From contig CAZIUB010000031.1 of the NCBI GenBank assembly GCA_964542425.1, positions 1-64,000 of the forward strand: a DNA stretch of 64,000 bases. Direction: 5' to 3'. Source of the stretch: Dongia_A sp964542425. Lineage in GTDB: Bacteria > Pseudomonadota > Alphaproteobacteria > Dongiales > Dongiaceae. This document shows positions 1 to 8,328 of this stretch, piece after piece. The position numbers were made by a program, and so were the translations under genes. Within the stretch, counting starts at the first letter, position 1. Every line of letters starts with the position of its first letter. The notes beneath the pieces are model-generated. The model did not search any database and was not told the origin of the DNA. It saw nothing but the letters and a program-made list of their open reading frames with translations.

Positions 1-22
1 TAAATGCACTGTCACAGAAAAT

Positions 23-619
23 TCATTCCTCCTTGCGCCATTGGCTGGCGTGCGGCCAGTCGGGCGCGAAGGCAAGGATGCGCAGACCCGCCGGCAGATC
101 GGGATTGAACATCGCGTTGTGCCAGTAGGTCGCCTGGTGAAAGCTATCGTCTTCCGCCAATTCCGCGATGGTGCAGGGGATGCGATAGCATTGCCGGTAC
201 TGCTCGAAATCAAGCACGCAATACCGATGATGCAGTAACCGGGCCGGAAGCGGATGCCTGGGCCCGAACAGCGCGGTCAAGGTGTCGCTGAAATTCTCCG
301 GGTGCTGAAAATACCCGGCCTGCAGAATGTCGAGTATCTTGTCGTAGCGCTCGATTGGGTCTTGCGTCTTCTTGTACTGGAACCGCATCAGCGCAATGTT
401 GTTCGCGGGCTCGGCTTCCATCAGCACGGTGACGACACTTTCCGCCAGCAATTCGCCGGAATGGCTGGCGATCGCCGGACTCATGCCGCCCTGCGGCCTG
501 CCCCCCATCTGGCGCGCGCTCAACTGACGCAGGCGGCATTGCCAGGCCACGAATTCGTCGCGCAACTGGCTGGCCGCTGCCTCGCTCAACACGATCTTGC
601 CGGATGCCGCCGGAATCAT
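23..619 (-). CDS. conserved-looking hypothetical protein, coupled to flavin reductase
   Basis: I do not recognise this 198-residue protein. The start is the ATG that overlaps the stop of the upstream flavin reductase by four bases (616-619), so the two are probably translated together. The reading frame stays open further upstream, but that part is only the shadow of the reductase. The protein is soluble-looking, with no signal peptide or membrane segment. The C-terminal half is rich in Tyr, His and Cys (for example HHRYCVLDF and YRQCYRIPC), which could suit metal or cofactor binding, but that is only a guess. Its role is most likely tied to whatever the flavin reductase serves. Confidence 0.6.
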   Translation of the reverse strand: MIPAASGKIVLSEAAASQLRDEFVAWQCRLRQLSARQMGGRPQGGMSPAIASHSGELLAESVVTVLMEAEPANNIALMRFQYKKTQDPIERYDKILDILQAGYFQHPENFSDTLTALFGPRHPLPARLLHHRYCVLDFEQYRQCYRIPCTIAELAEDDSFHQATYWHNAMFNPDLPAGLRILAFAPDWPHASQWRKEE

Positions 620-1119
620 TTGCCGCCGCCCGTGGAATTGAGCACCGCCTCGTACTTGCCGCGATGGAACAGAAGCGGCGACCGGCTGGTGTCGTGGCGC
701 ATGCGGGTCACGCGTCCCACGAAAATCGTGTGGTCGCCCCCGTCGATCGCGTGTTCGGTCAGGCATTGGAAATTGGCGACGCATCCGGGCAGGATCGGCG
801 CGCCGGTGTCCCAGGTCTCGACCTCGACCCCGCTCCATTTGTCGACCGAAGCGTTGGCGAAGCGGTTCGACAATTCCGTTTGGTCGAGGGCCAGCACATT
901 GACGGCGAAATGCCCGGACTTGATGAAGGAAGGCAGGCTGAAAGCCCTGCGCCCCAGGCTCCACAGCACCAGCGGCGGATCGACCGACACCGAATTGAAG
1001 GAGCTCGCGGTGATGCCGATCCGCTCCGAACTCTCGGAGAGCGTGGTGATGATGGTGACGCCGGTCGCGAAACAGCCGAGCGCGTTGCGGAATTCTCGCG
1101 GATCGATGCTCATGGTCAT
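616..1119 (-). CDS. flavin reductase family protein (NAD(P)H:FMN reductase-like)
   Basis: The 167-residue protein has the compact split-barrel fold signature of the flavin reductase domain: an N-terminal FRNALGCFATGVTIITT, then GITASSFNSVSVDPPLVLWSL, and a C-terminal GGDHTIFVGRV. Enzymes of this family reduce FMN or FAD with NAD(P)H and hand the reduced flavin to a two-component monooxygenase. No partner monooxygenase is visible nearby. ATG at 1119 is used; an ATG two codons later is an alternative. It shares an intergenic region with the divergent DUF1989-GcvT gene and is followed by a coupled hypothetical gene. Confidence 0.85.
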   Translation of the reverse strand: MTMSIDPREFRNALGCFATGVTIITTLSESSERIGITASSFNSVSVDPPLVLWSLGRRAFSLPSFIKSGHFAVNVLALDQTELSNRFANASVDKWSGVEVETWDTGAPILPGCVANFQCLTEHAIDGGDHTIFVGRVTRMRHDTSRSPLLFHRGKYEAVLNSTGGGK

Positions 1120-1154
1120 CCCGTGACTTCGGAAACCGGATCAGGCCCAAAACC

Positions 1155-1282
1155 GAACCAATTCCGGCCATGTTACTACCCTTGGTCCTTGAACTCATCC
1201 ACTCTTTTGCTTAGATTGGCTCGGTATCTGTGAAATGATCGTGTTGCAAACCGACCTCGGCGGAGGCCGGGAATTGGTCTGG
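1155..1282. promoter_or_regulatory. divergent regulatory region with GAACCAATT and GAATTGGTCTGG motifs
   Basis: The spacer between the flavin reductase (minus) and the DUF1989-GcvT gene (plus) carries GAACCAATT at 1155-1163 and GAATTGGTCTGG at 1271-1282. Both strings recur in the next divergent spacer: GAACCAATT at 5231-5239 and the exact reverse complement CCAGACCAATTC at 5262-5273. The shared motifs suggest one regulator for both spacers. TTGGTC-type half sites are common for GntR-family repressors, but the assignment is inference. Confidence 0.4.
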
Positions 1283-1314
1283 ATTGGTTTCGATCCGGCC
1301 GGAAACGGGCGCCC

Positions 1315-3633
1315 ATGTTGATCGACCGCAGAACAAGGCTCTTGGCGCCGGGGATCGAGCGCTATCAGGTCTCGGGCCGGGGGGCGATCCTGATCGGGCT
1401 CGAAGCCGGCGACCGGATATCCTTGCGCGATCCCGAGGGCGGTCAGGTGTGCGAGGCGATGGCCTTCGCCGCCAACGGCCGTGCCGATGTCGAGCTCCTG
1501 GGCGCGAGACCCACGGGTCCTCCCGAGGGCCTGCGCGCGATCCTTGCCGATGCCTCCGAGAACGCCAGCGCTTTTCGCGCCGGGTTGTCGCGGCGCGGGC
1601 TCGACCTGGGCAACGCCTCGGCGCTCAGCTTGTTCGGGCCGCAATCGCCGGCCGGCGAGGAGGCCAGTTTCACCGTCCAGGCCGATTGCGTGCTGGTGAT
1701 CGGCGCGCCGGGGGCAATGATGCGGCCCCATGATCAGGACACGTCGACCCCGATCGAGGCCCTGGTCCAACGCGCCCGACCGTTTGCCGGCGATCTTGCG
1801 CGCCTGCCCGAACCCTTGGCCGATGCCAGGCAGGATTTCGAGGTGCCGCGTGCCTCGGCGCGGGCCTATCTCATCCGCCAAGGCGAATTCATCCAGGTGA
1901 TCGACCTCTTCGGCCAGCAATGCTCGGACTTCCATTGCTTCAACGCCCGCGCGCTGGAGGGTGGCCTAGAGCGCGATCTCGACGGCACGGTGACCCGTAC
2001 GCTCATGGGGCGGGGCTATCCGGGGCCGGGCCTATTCTCCAAGATCTACGACCGCGATTTCCAGCCGCTGTTGGAAATCGTGCGCGACACTTGCGGCCGG
2101 CACGACAATTTCGCGCTCGCCTGCACCGCCAAGTATTACGAGGAATTGGGCTATCCCGGCCACGTCAATTGCTCGGACAATTTCTCCGCCGCCCTGGCGC
2201 CCCATGGCATCAAGCCGCGCCGGGGCTGGGCCGCCCTCAACCTTTTCTACAATACCGCCATCGACCACAACAACGTGCTCTATCTGGACGAGCCGTGGTC
2301 ACGGCCCGGCGATTACGTGCTGATGCGCGCGCTCACCGATCTGGTCTGCGTCTCTTCCGCTTGCCCCGACGACATCGACGCCGCCAATGGCTGGAACCCG
2401 ACCCCGGTGCATATCCGCGCCTATGGCGCGCATGAGATGTTCTCGCGCCAGATCGCCTTTCGCACCACCCCGGACGCGGAGCCGCAAATGACCAAGGAAA
2501 CCGACTTCCATCCGCGCCTTTCGACGCTCACCCGCAACTACACCGAATATCGCGGCTATTGGCTGGCCAACCGCTTCAACAATCTGGGGCCGATCGCGGA
2601 ATACTGGGCGTGCCGCGAGAAGGCGGTGCTGATCGACCTCTCGGCCCTACGCAAGTTCGAAGTGACCGGGCCGGATGCCGAGACCCTGATGCAACGCGCG
2701 CTGACCCGCGACGTGCGCCGATTGTCCGAGGGCCAGGTCGTGTATTCGGCGATGTGCTACGAGCATGGCGGCATGCTCGATGACGGCACCCTGTTCCGGT
2801 TGGGCCCGAATAATTTCCGCTGGATCGGCGGCGACGAGTTTGGCGGGCAATGGCTGCGCGAGCTCGCCGCCAAGCACAACTTGCGCGCCTGGGTGCGTTC
2901 CTCGACCGATCAACTGCACAACCTCTCGGTGCAGGGACCCAAATCGCGCGAGATTCTGCGCCAGATCATCTGGACGCCGCCCGGCCAGACCAGCCTCGAT
3001 GAATTGCAATGGTTCCGCTTCGCCGTGGGCAGGCTCGGGAACTTCGATGGCCCGGCGCTTGTGGTCTCGCGCACCGGCTATACCGGCGAGCTCGGCTACG
3101 AGATCTTCTGCCACCCCAAGGACGCGCTCACGGTGATCGACAAGCTCCTCGAGGCAGGCCAACCCCACGGCCTCGTCCCCTGCGGGCTCGAGGCCCTGGA
3201 CATGCTCCGGATCGAGGCCGGGCTCATCTTCTTCGGCCACGAATTCACCGACCAGATCGATCCCTTCGAGGCGGGGATCGGGTTTGCGGTCGCCCTCAAG
3301 ACCAAGAACGAGGATTTCGTCGGGCGCGACGCGCTCATCCGGCGCAAGGACCATCCCCGGCAGGTGCTGGTCGGCCTCGACCTCGACGACAACGAAACGG
3401 CCGCGCATGGCGATGGGATTTTCGTGGGCCGTGCCCAGGTGGGCGTGGTGACCAGCGGCACCCGCTCGCCCATCCTCAAGAAATCGATCGCGCTCGCCCG
3501 CATCGATGTCGCGCATGGCGCGATGGGAACCGCGCTCGAAGTGGGCAAGCTCGACGGCCACATGAAGCGGATCCCGGCGAAAATCGTCCGCTTCCCGCAT
3601 TACAATCCGGAAAAGACGCGGGTGAGGGCGTAG
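1315..3633 (+). CDS. DUF1989 / glycine cleavage T-protein (GcvT) fusion
   Basis: This 772-residue protein joins two known families. Residues about 1-375 carry the DUF1989 (urea carboxylase-associated) region, with its typical Cys-rich PGD and CVSSACPDD motifs near residues 340-365. Residues about 400-770 are an aminomethyltransferase (GcvT/DmdA-like) domain, with GYTGELGYEIF and a C-terminal barrel. GcvT domains move a one-carbon group to tetrahydrofolate; the substrate here is unknown. Length is about twice a normal T-protein because of the fusion. ATG at 1315 is the first good start. It faces a flavin reductase and is followed, convergently, by an acyl-CoA dehydrogenase, so a C1-releasing catabolic pathway is likely. 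Confidence 0.85.
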   Translation: MLIDRRTRLLAPGIERYQVSGRGAILIGLEAGDRISLRDPEGGQVCEAMAFAANGRADVELLGARPTGPPEGLRAILADASENASAFRAGLSRRGLDLGNASALSLFGPQSPAGEEASFTVQADCVLVIGAPGAMMRPHDQDTSTPIEALVQRARPFAGDLARLPEPLADARQDFEVPRASARAYLIRQGEFIQVIDLFGQQCSDFHCFNARALEGGLERDLDGTVTRTLMGRGYPGPGLFSKIYDRDFQPLLEIVRDTCGRHDNFALACTAKYYEELGYPGHVNCSDNFSAALAPHGIKPRRGWAALNLFYNTAIDHNNVLYLDEPWSRPGDYVLMRALTDLVCVSSACPDDIDAANGWNPTPVHIRAYGAHEMFSRQIAFRTTPDAEPQMTKETDFHPRLSTLTRNYTEYRGYWLANRFNNLGPIAEYWACREKAVLIDLSALRKFEVTGPDAETLMQRALTRDVRRLSEGQVVYSAMCYEHGGMLDDGTLFRLGPNNFRWIGGDEFGGQWLRELAAKHNLRAWVRSSTDQLHNLSVQGPKSREILRQIIWTPPGQTSLDELQWFRFAVGRLGNFDGPALVVSRTGYTGELGYEIFCHPKDALTVIDKLLEAGQPHGLVPCGLEALDMLRIEAGLIFFGHEFTDQIDPFEAGIGFAVALKTKNEDFVGRDALIRRKDHPRQVLVGLDLDDNETAAHGDGIFVGRAQVGVVTSGTRSPILKKSIALARIDVAHGAMGTALEVGKLDGHMKRIPAKIVRFPHYNPEKTRVRA

Positions 3634-3652
3634 CGCGGGGGTCAGAGGTCAA

Positions 3653-3686
3653 GTATCAGGTATCAGGTATCAGGTATCAGGTATCA
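3653..3686. repeat. heptamer tandem repeat (GTATCAG)n
   Basis: Four perfect GTATCAG units (3653-3680) and a fifth lacking its last base lie head to tail in the 72-base gap between two convergent genes. It is probably a slippage-prone simple repeat. No promoter or terminator role is visible. Confidence 0.9.
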
Positions 3687-3705
3687 TCTGGTCCCTGTTC
3701 CCTGA

Positions 3706-5097
3706 TCACCGAGCGGCTTCGGCCATCAACTTCTCGGCCAGCGCCTTTTTCTGCGTTGCCGACATCTTCTTCACCTCGTTGTCGATGGCGCGTTCGTTGA
3801 TCGACTGGTTCCAGTAATCGAGCGATTCGATACCCAGAAGCGCGAATTTGCCGACGAATTGGCGCAGCACCTCGTTGGTGGGGCCCATCACCCAGCCGGC
3901 CTTGCCGTCGCGCAAATAGCGTTCGATCCCCAGTTCCGGCTTGTAGCCGGTGCCACCGCAGGCGTGCAGCATCTTGTCGGAGACATGGGCAACGTTCTTG
4001 GCCGCGGCGAACTTCACCTGCCACAGCCAATGCAGGTATTGCGCGCGCGGCAGCGCGTTCGGATCGGTGTGGATCGACCAGTCGCAATTATTGGTGGCCG
4101 CGTCCATCGCCTGGGCCAGCGAGAACACCATCAGCCGGCTGGTGTTGGTGTCGATGATCGCCTCGCCGACATAATCCTGGATGGTCGGGTAGTCGCAGAC
4201 CCGAAGGCCCACATCGACGTGCTTTTTCTTGGTGGTATGGGCCTTGGCGATGTCGATCATGCCCATGGCGATGCCGTTCCAGCACGAGGACGAGCACATC
4301 AGGAAGAAGGGATCGACGCATTCGTCGTTGGATTTCGCCCCGTCGCCCACGGCCCCGACCAGGCGTTCGCCCGGCAGCGTCTTCTTGTTGACCAGCAGCG
4401 GCCCGGATTGGTTGCCGCGCAGGCCGAGCCCGTTCCAGCTCGCAGGGTCCGCTTCCACCTCGTTCCCCATGACGAGGAAGCAGGACAGGTTGGAATAATC
4501 GCCGTTGAAATCCGGGCTCGTGGTCTGGACGATGTACCAATCCGCGAACCCGCCCGAGGTGGTCCAGGAGGCTTTCTTGGTCACCTCCCAGCCCTCGCCC
4601 ACCCGCTTGGCGCTGGAGGAAACCGGATACCAGAAATGGCTGCCGGTCTCGGGATCGGAATAGGAGAGCGTGCCGACCAGGCAATCCTTGTCGATGCGCC
4701 GGAAAATGTCCTGGATCGCCTTGTTCTGGTGATGGCGGAAGGCCGCCGCCGCGACCGCGCCCAGATGCATGGTGTAGCACATCGCGGTCGAGGCGCAGCC
4801 GTAGCGCGCGATGGTCTCGACCGCCATGGTGGCGCAGACATGGTTCTGGCCCATGCCGCCGAGCGACTTGGGAACGGTCAGGCCCAGCAATCCGTTCTTG
4901 GCCATGAGCTCGAAATTCTTGCGCGGATAAAGGAGGCCCTTGTCGCTTTCGACGGCATTGGTCCGCATCTCCGTCTGGCACAGATCGATGATCATGCGCT
5001 GCAGCTTTTTTTGGTCCTCGCTCAGCAGCCATTGCGGGTCGAATTCGTTGCCCAGGCCCCAGAACGGTTCCTTGCCCCACATCTTTTGATCGCTCAT
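3706..5097 (-). CDS. acyl-CoA dehydrogenase family protein
   Basis: A 463-residue soluble flavoenzyme of the acyl-CoA dehydrogenase superfamily, which oxidises an acyl-CoA or related substrate with FAD. It shows the helical N-terminal domain with LTVPKSLGGMGQNH, a middle beta domain with TTSGGFADWYIVQTTS, and the C-terminal helical bundle with LHACGGTGYKPELGIERYLRDG and GPTNEVLRQFVGKFAL, the usual end of the family. ATG at 5097 is chosen because GGGAGGAAG lies just upstream; the frame is open to 5352 but the extra residues look unrelated. It shares a motif-bearing divergent spacer with the disrupted hydrolase gene. Confidence 0.88.
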   Translation of the reverse strand: MSDQKMWGKEPFWGLGNEFDPQWLLSEDQKKLQRMIIDLCQTEMRTNAVESDKGLLYPRKNFELMAKNGLLGLTVPKSLGGMGQNHVCATMAVETIARYGCASTAMCYTMHLGAVAAAAFRHHQNKAIQDIFRRIDKDCLVGTLSYSDPETGSHFWYPVSSSAKRVGEGWEVTKKASWTTSGGFADWYIVQTTSPDFNGDYSNLSCFLVMGNEVEADPASWNGLGLRGNQSGPLLVNKKTLPGERLVGAVGDGAKSNDECVDPFFLMCSSSCWNGIAMGMIDIAKAHTTKKKHVDVGLRVCDYPTIQDYVGEAIIDTNTSRLMVFSLAQAMDAATNNCDWSIHTDPNALPRAQYLHWLWQVKFAAAKNVAHVSDKMLHACGGTGYKPELGIERYLRDGKAGWVMGPTNEVLRQFVGKFALLGIESLDYWNQSINERAIDNEVKKMSATQKKALAEKLMAEAAR

Positions 5098-5230
5098 CTT
5101 AGACTTCCTCCCTGATTGGCATGGCGGCGAATGCCCGATTGAATTGCGTCCGCCCGGTCTTGCCCCGAATACACGAGATTTCATACTTGACCAAAACCCT
5201 GCCCTTTTCCAATCCATTTCTTTTAATGGC

Positions 5231-5273
5231 GAACCAATTTGATACCATTTGGCCCCTACTACCAGACCAATTC
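5231..5273. promoter_or_regulatory. second copy of the shared motif pair in a divergent spacer
   Basis: GAACCAATT (5231-5239) and CCAGACCAATTC (5262-5273) repeat the two motifs seen at 1155-1282, the second in opposite orientation. The site lies between the acyl-CoA dehydrogenase start and the hydrolase start, so it could control both. Operator function is inferred from exact sharing of a 12-mer between two neighbouring promoters. Confidence 0.4.
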
Positions 5274-5343
5274 TTTCAGGCGCTGATCGGCGACGCTTTG
5301 AGAACGGTTCCCCGGGGCCAGGGTTCTCCTTTTGGATCGCCGC

Positions 5344-6337
5344 ATGCCGCAATCACTCATCTTTGCCAGTGTGCGGAATTGCGCCGAGGCCGATGTCTCG
5401 CGCAACGTCGACATTTGCCGGGATCTCACGACCGAGGCCGCCGCCAACGGTGCCCGCCTCGTCTGCTTGCCGGAATACTTCTCCGGCGTGATCCTGGAAG
5501 GGGGCCGATTCCACCCCATCGCCTTTCCGGAAGGCCGCCGCCCAGACCTCCAGGCGTTCACCGATCTGGCGCGCGACAAGCGGCTGTGGCTGTTGCTGGG
5601 CTTCTTGGGCGTGATCGCGCAGGACGGCAGGAAATTCAACCGCGCCTATGTGTTCTCGCCCGATGGTGCCATCGCCGCGCGTTACGACAAGCTGCATCTC
5701 TTCGACGTCGATCTCGACTCCGTTACTTCGGTCCGGGAATCTGCGACCATCGCGCCGGGAAAGAGCGCGGTAGTGGCGCGCACGCTCTTGATCTCGATCG
5801 GGCTCTCGATCTGCTACGATCCGCGCTTCGCCGGGCTCTACCGGGCGCCCGCCCAAGGCTGGGCGGAATTGCTGGCGGTGCCCTGCGCCTTCACCAGGCC
5901 GACCGGCGTGGCGCATTGGCACGTGCTCAATCGTGCTAGTGCCAACTTTCGAATAGGCCTGATACATGAAGCGCTCCGATGCTTCCACGAAAGTCGGGCC
6001 GCATGTTACTAAACGATAGTACCCGCCAGCGTGGAATGGTGGGGCAACTGGGTCGAACCGACTTTCGGCGACGGCGGGTACTAGGGCGATCGAGACCGGC
6101 AGTTGTGTGGCGGCACTCTGCCAGTTCGGCACGCTTCCCAGCGGGGGCGAATGCTACGGCCATTCGCTGATCGTCGATCCCTGGGGAAGGGTGCTGGCCG
6201 ATGGTGGCGAGGAGGCGGGCGTGGTCACCGCCGAGATCGATCCGGGCGAGGTCGCTCTCGCCCGCCGCCGCATCCCGGCCTTCACTCATGATCGTGAGTT
6301 CGAGCTGCCTGGGGAAAGCCAACTAGGAGCGCTGTGA
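5344..6337 (+). pseudogene. carbon-nitrogen hydrolase (nitrilase superfamily), split by a small element
   Basis: The first 198 residues (from ATG 5344) contain the full catalytic set of the nitrilase superfamily: Glu44 in CLPEYFSG, Lys116 in RYDKLHLF and Cys157 in SICYDPRF. The frame then enters a repeat element and stops at 6012. The missing C-terminal part resumes in another frame after 6080 as RAIETGSCVA, and ends at 6337 with FTHDREFELP. Deleting 145 bases (the element plus one CTAG) rejoins the reading frame exactly into 282 residues, the normal length for these amidases. The gene would have hydrolysed a small amide or omega-amide. It is probably inactive now, as the C-terminal part is needed for the fold. 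Confidence 0.85.
5940..6084 (+). mobile_element. two-hairpin MITE-like element, copy 1, inside the hydrolase gene
   Basis: The element begins TGCCAACTTTCG (5940) and ends GGCGGGTA (6080), with CTAG on both sides (5936-5939 and 6081-6084). It holds two adjacent imperfect hairpins: GCCAACTTTCG against CGAAAGTCGGGC in the left half, and TAGTACCCGCC against GGCGGGTACTA in the right half. It encodes nothing. The ends are not inverted repeats of each other, unlike a classical MITE. Three further copies lie at 13637, 22602 and 26197. Either a 4-bp target duplication or insertion 3' of a CTAG tetramer fits. Confidence 0.8.
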
Positions 6338-6666
6338 TTTTTTGGCGGTGTTTGTTGGACGAGATCCAATTGCATTTGCGAGAGACCCCAAAAATAAAAT
6401 CCAAGCGGACTCGGCCGGGCGAACCAACCGAGCGACGAAATGGGTTCGCTCTGCCTAGGCCTGCCCCACTTCTACGGCCCAGTGCCCACCGCTTGCACCT
6501 GATTCGTCACCAACAGAGGGGGCGCCGTCGAATTGACAAGCGGGCGCTTCGTGGGCCACCTTAATCGCGTGGAACTGGATCCTGGTCTCGAAGTCCAGGC
6601 GCGAAAATTCAACCGACGCGCGCGCGCACCTGCCAGGCGCGTCTGGCCAATCGAGAGGAGAAGGAA
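6338..6666. other. gap without a convincing gene
   Basis: These 329 bases separate the broken hydrolase from a secreted protein gene. Short open frames on both strands show no recognisable motif. GAGAGGAGAAGGAA just before 6667 is the ribosome binding site of the next gene. A promoter for that gene should lie here, but I cannot name one. Confidence 0.4.
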
Positions 6667-7191
6667 ATGATGACGTTTGGGCGCCAAATCGCGGCAATGA
6701 TTTTCTGCGCATCGATCGCATTTGGCTGGGCGCCGTGGGCGCCGCGTTCGAGCGCGAGCGCGGGCGAGAGCGGCAGCTTCTCGGCCATCATGGGGTTCAG
6801 CACCACCTACACCGCGATCAATTTCGCCGGGAGCAAGGTCACCGGCGGCTCGCTGCGCGGGCCATCGACCGTCACCAGGAGCAGCGGCCCCCCGTTCGTC
6901 GAGGGCGAAAGCAATGTCCGCGTCTGCATCGTGTACGCGAAGCAGACCAGCGAGGGGGTAAAACTTGAGGCGCCCTGCGTGGTGACCGACGAGGCGGGCG
7001 ACGAACTCTATTTGCTGGCGACGCGGAGCGTGGGCGACGTCTCGGTCGGCGGCGGGGGCGCGGGCAAGCAGCAGATCGTGGGCGGCACCGGCAAGTATGC
7101 CGGCATGACGGGGAGCTGCGACTACACCGTCGCCTACCTTCCGGGGGATTTGGGCGTCACGCAAATGGCCTGCGAGTGGCAGAAGCTCTGA
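6667..7191 (+). CDS. secreted allene-oxide-cyclase/dirigent-like barrel protein
   Basis: A 174-residue exported protein. Residues about 1-30 form a signal peptide with a hydrophobic stretch AAMIFCASIAFG and an Ala-rich cleavage region. The mature part has beta-rich, Gly-rich sequence ending in QQIVGGTGKYAGMTGSCDYT, the GGTGKYAG signature shared by dirigent and allene-oxide-cyclase-like barrels. Bacterial members are mostly of unknown function. ATGATG at 6667 follows a strong GGAGAAGG site. It stands alone and is convergent with the stress protein gene. Catalytic function is not predicted. Confidence 0.65.
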   Translation: MMTFGRQIAAMIFCASIAFGWAPWAPRSSASAGESGSFSAIMGFSTTYTAINFAGSKVTGGSLRGPSTVTRSSGPPFVEGESNVRVCIVYAKQTSEGVKLEAPCVVTDEAGDELYLLATRSVGDVSVGGGGAGKQQIVGGTGKYAGMTGSCDYTVAYLPGDLGVTQMACEWQKL

Positions 7192-7192
7192 C

Positions 7193-7211
7193 CCCGGCGG
7201 CGGTCGCCGGG
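7193..7211. terminator. GC hairpin between convergent genes
   Basis: CCCGGCG (7193-7199) and CGCCGGG (7205-7211) form a perfect 7-bp stem with a 5-base loop, directly after the stop of the secreted barrel protein and before the end of the convergent stress gene. There is no U-tract, so it is at best a weak or mRNA-end-stabilising structure. Confidence 0.4.
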
Positions 7212-7275
7212 TGGTCGGGCGAATTTCGGGATCGAGACACCAGCCTGGCCACCCCGGGCAGGGGAGGAGAGACGA

Positions 7276-8073
7276 TCAGGCGCTGAAAAGCACCGGCACC
7301 CTGGTCGAGGTGGCGATCTTCTCTGTCGCCCGGCCAAACCCGAGCATGCTGGTGATGGCCCCGCCGAAGGCGCCCATGACCAGCAGGCTGGCATCCAGTG
7401 TGGCCACCTCGGCGAGCAGGGCGCGGGCCCAGCCGCGCGCCGAAAGGCTGGCATCGCCGTAGCTGCGCCATTCCGAGACCGCGATGCCATGCGCGCCCAG
7501 ATAGCGCTCCAGTTCCGGGCCCTTTTCGCCGCCGGCACGGCTGAGCACCACGAACGAGCCGGCGATGCGGATCAGCGGCATAGCCGCGCGCAAGGCGCGG
7601 CCGGCCTGGGGCGTGCCGTTCCACGAAAGCACGACCTTGTCCATGGACCCGGTCGCCGGCTGGGGCGGCATCACGAGGACCGGGCTGCGGGCGCTCCAGA
7701 GCGCCTCGTTCAATGCAAAGGCGTCCGGGCCCTCGGTCGACGACAGGCGCTCCAGCAGAATGGCGTCGCTGCAGGGCGCCGCGAGTTCCAGGATTTCGGG
7801 CAGCATTCCCTCGACCTCCAGGAAGCGGGCGTCGGGCAGCCCCTTGACCTCCGCATCATAGGCCTCGCGCGCGCGCTTGAGCGCCTTCTCCGTGATCGGC
7901 GTCACATCCACCGTGGCCATGCCCATGTCGAGCGGGCCGATCACCATCCCAGGCGACATCTTGTTGTGATACACGGTGAGCTTCGCGCCCGCGCGCCGCG
8001 CGAAGGTCACGGCCGTGCGAAGCGAAACGGCATCGTTGTCCGAGCCGTCGATCACCAGGGAAATGCTTTTCAT
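7276..8073 (-). CDS. universal stress protein, tandem UspA domains
   Basis: This 265-residue cytoplasmic protein has two UspA-like halves. The N-terminal half starts SISLVIDGSDNDAVSLRTAV and the second starts around residue 145 with MDKVVLSWNGTPQAGRALRA. The second half ends LLVMGAFGGAITSMLGFGRA and VPVLFSA, the usual ATP-binding loop region of the family, here with a changed G-2X-G-9X-G pattern. Tandem UspA proteins in alphaproteobacteria respond to stress or redox state; the target is unknown. ATG at 8073 is chosen as it begins the domain; the frame is open upstream to 8223 without homology. Confidence 0.85.
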   Translation of the reverse strand: MKSISLVIDGSDNDAVSLRTAVTFARRAGAKLTVYHNKMSPGMVIGPLDMGMATVDVTPITEKALKRAREAYDAEVKGLPDARFLEVEGMLPEILELAAPCSDAILLERLSSTEGPDAFALNEALWSARSPVLVMPPQPATGSMDKVVLSWNGTPQAGRALRAAMPLIRIAGSFVVLSRAGGEKGPELERYLGAHGIAVSEWRSYGDASLSARGWARALLAEVATLDASLLVMGAFGGAITSMLGFGRATEKIATSTRVPVLFSA

Positions 8074-8328
8074 GAACCTTGCCCCGAACCCTTGCCCCAG
8101 GAGTGGCGAACCTAACATTTCGGCCGCGCATCGGGTAGCCGGAAACTTGGCGCCCGTCCGGCCCCGGCGCCCGGGGCGGGGCGGGGCGCCGCCATCCGGG
8201 GCCGATCGCAAGGAATCGACCAATCAAATCGCCGCGCTCCGGGCGTCGCCTTGCCAATGCCGTCGCCTTGCCGCAATCTCGGCCCAGAGAGCCGGTCATC
8301 CGGTGGATGTCGTAAGGGGAGAGATGCC

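Noticed and set aside
5098..5352. N-terminal extension of the acyl-CoA dehydrogenase
   Set aside because: Good Shine-Dalgarno and family N-terminus at ATG 5097; the extension covers the divergent promoter.
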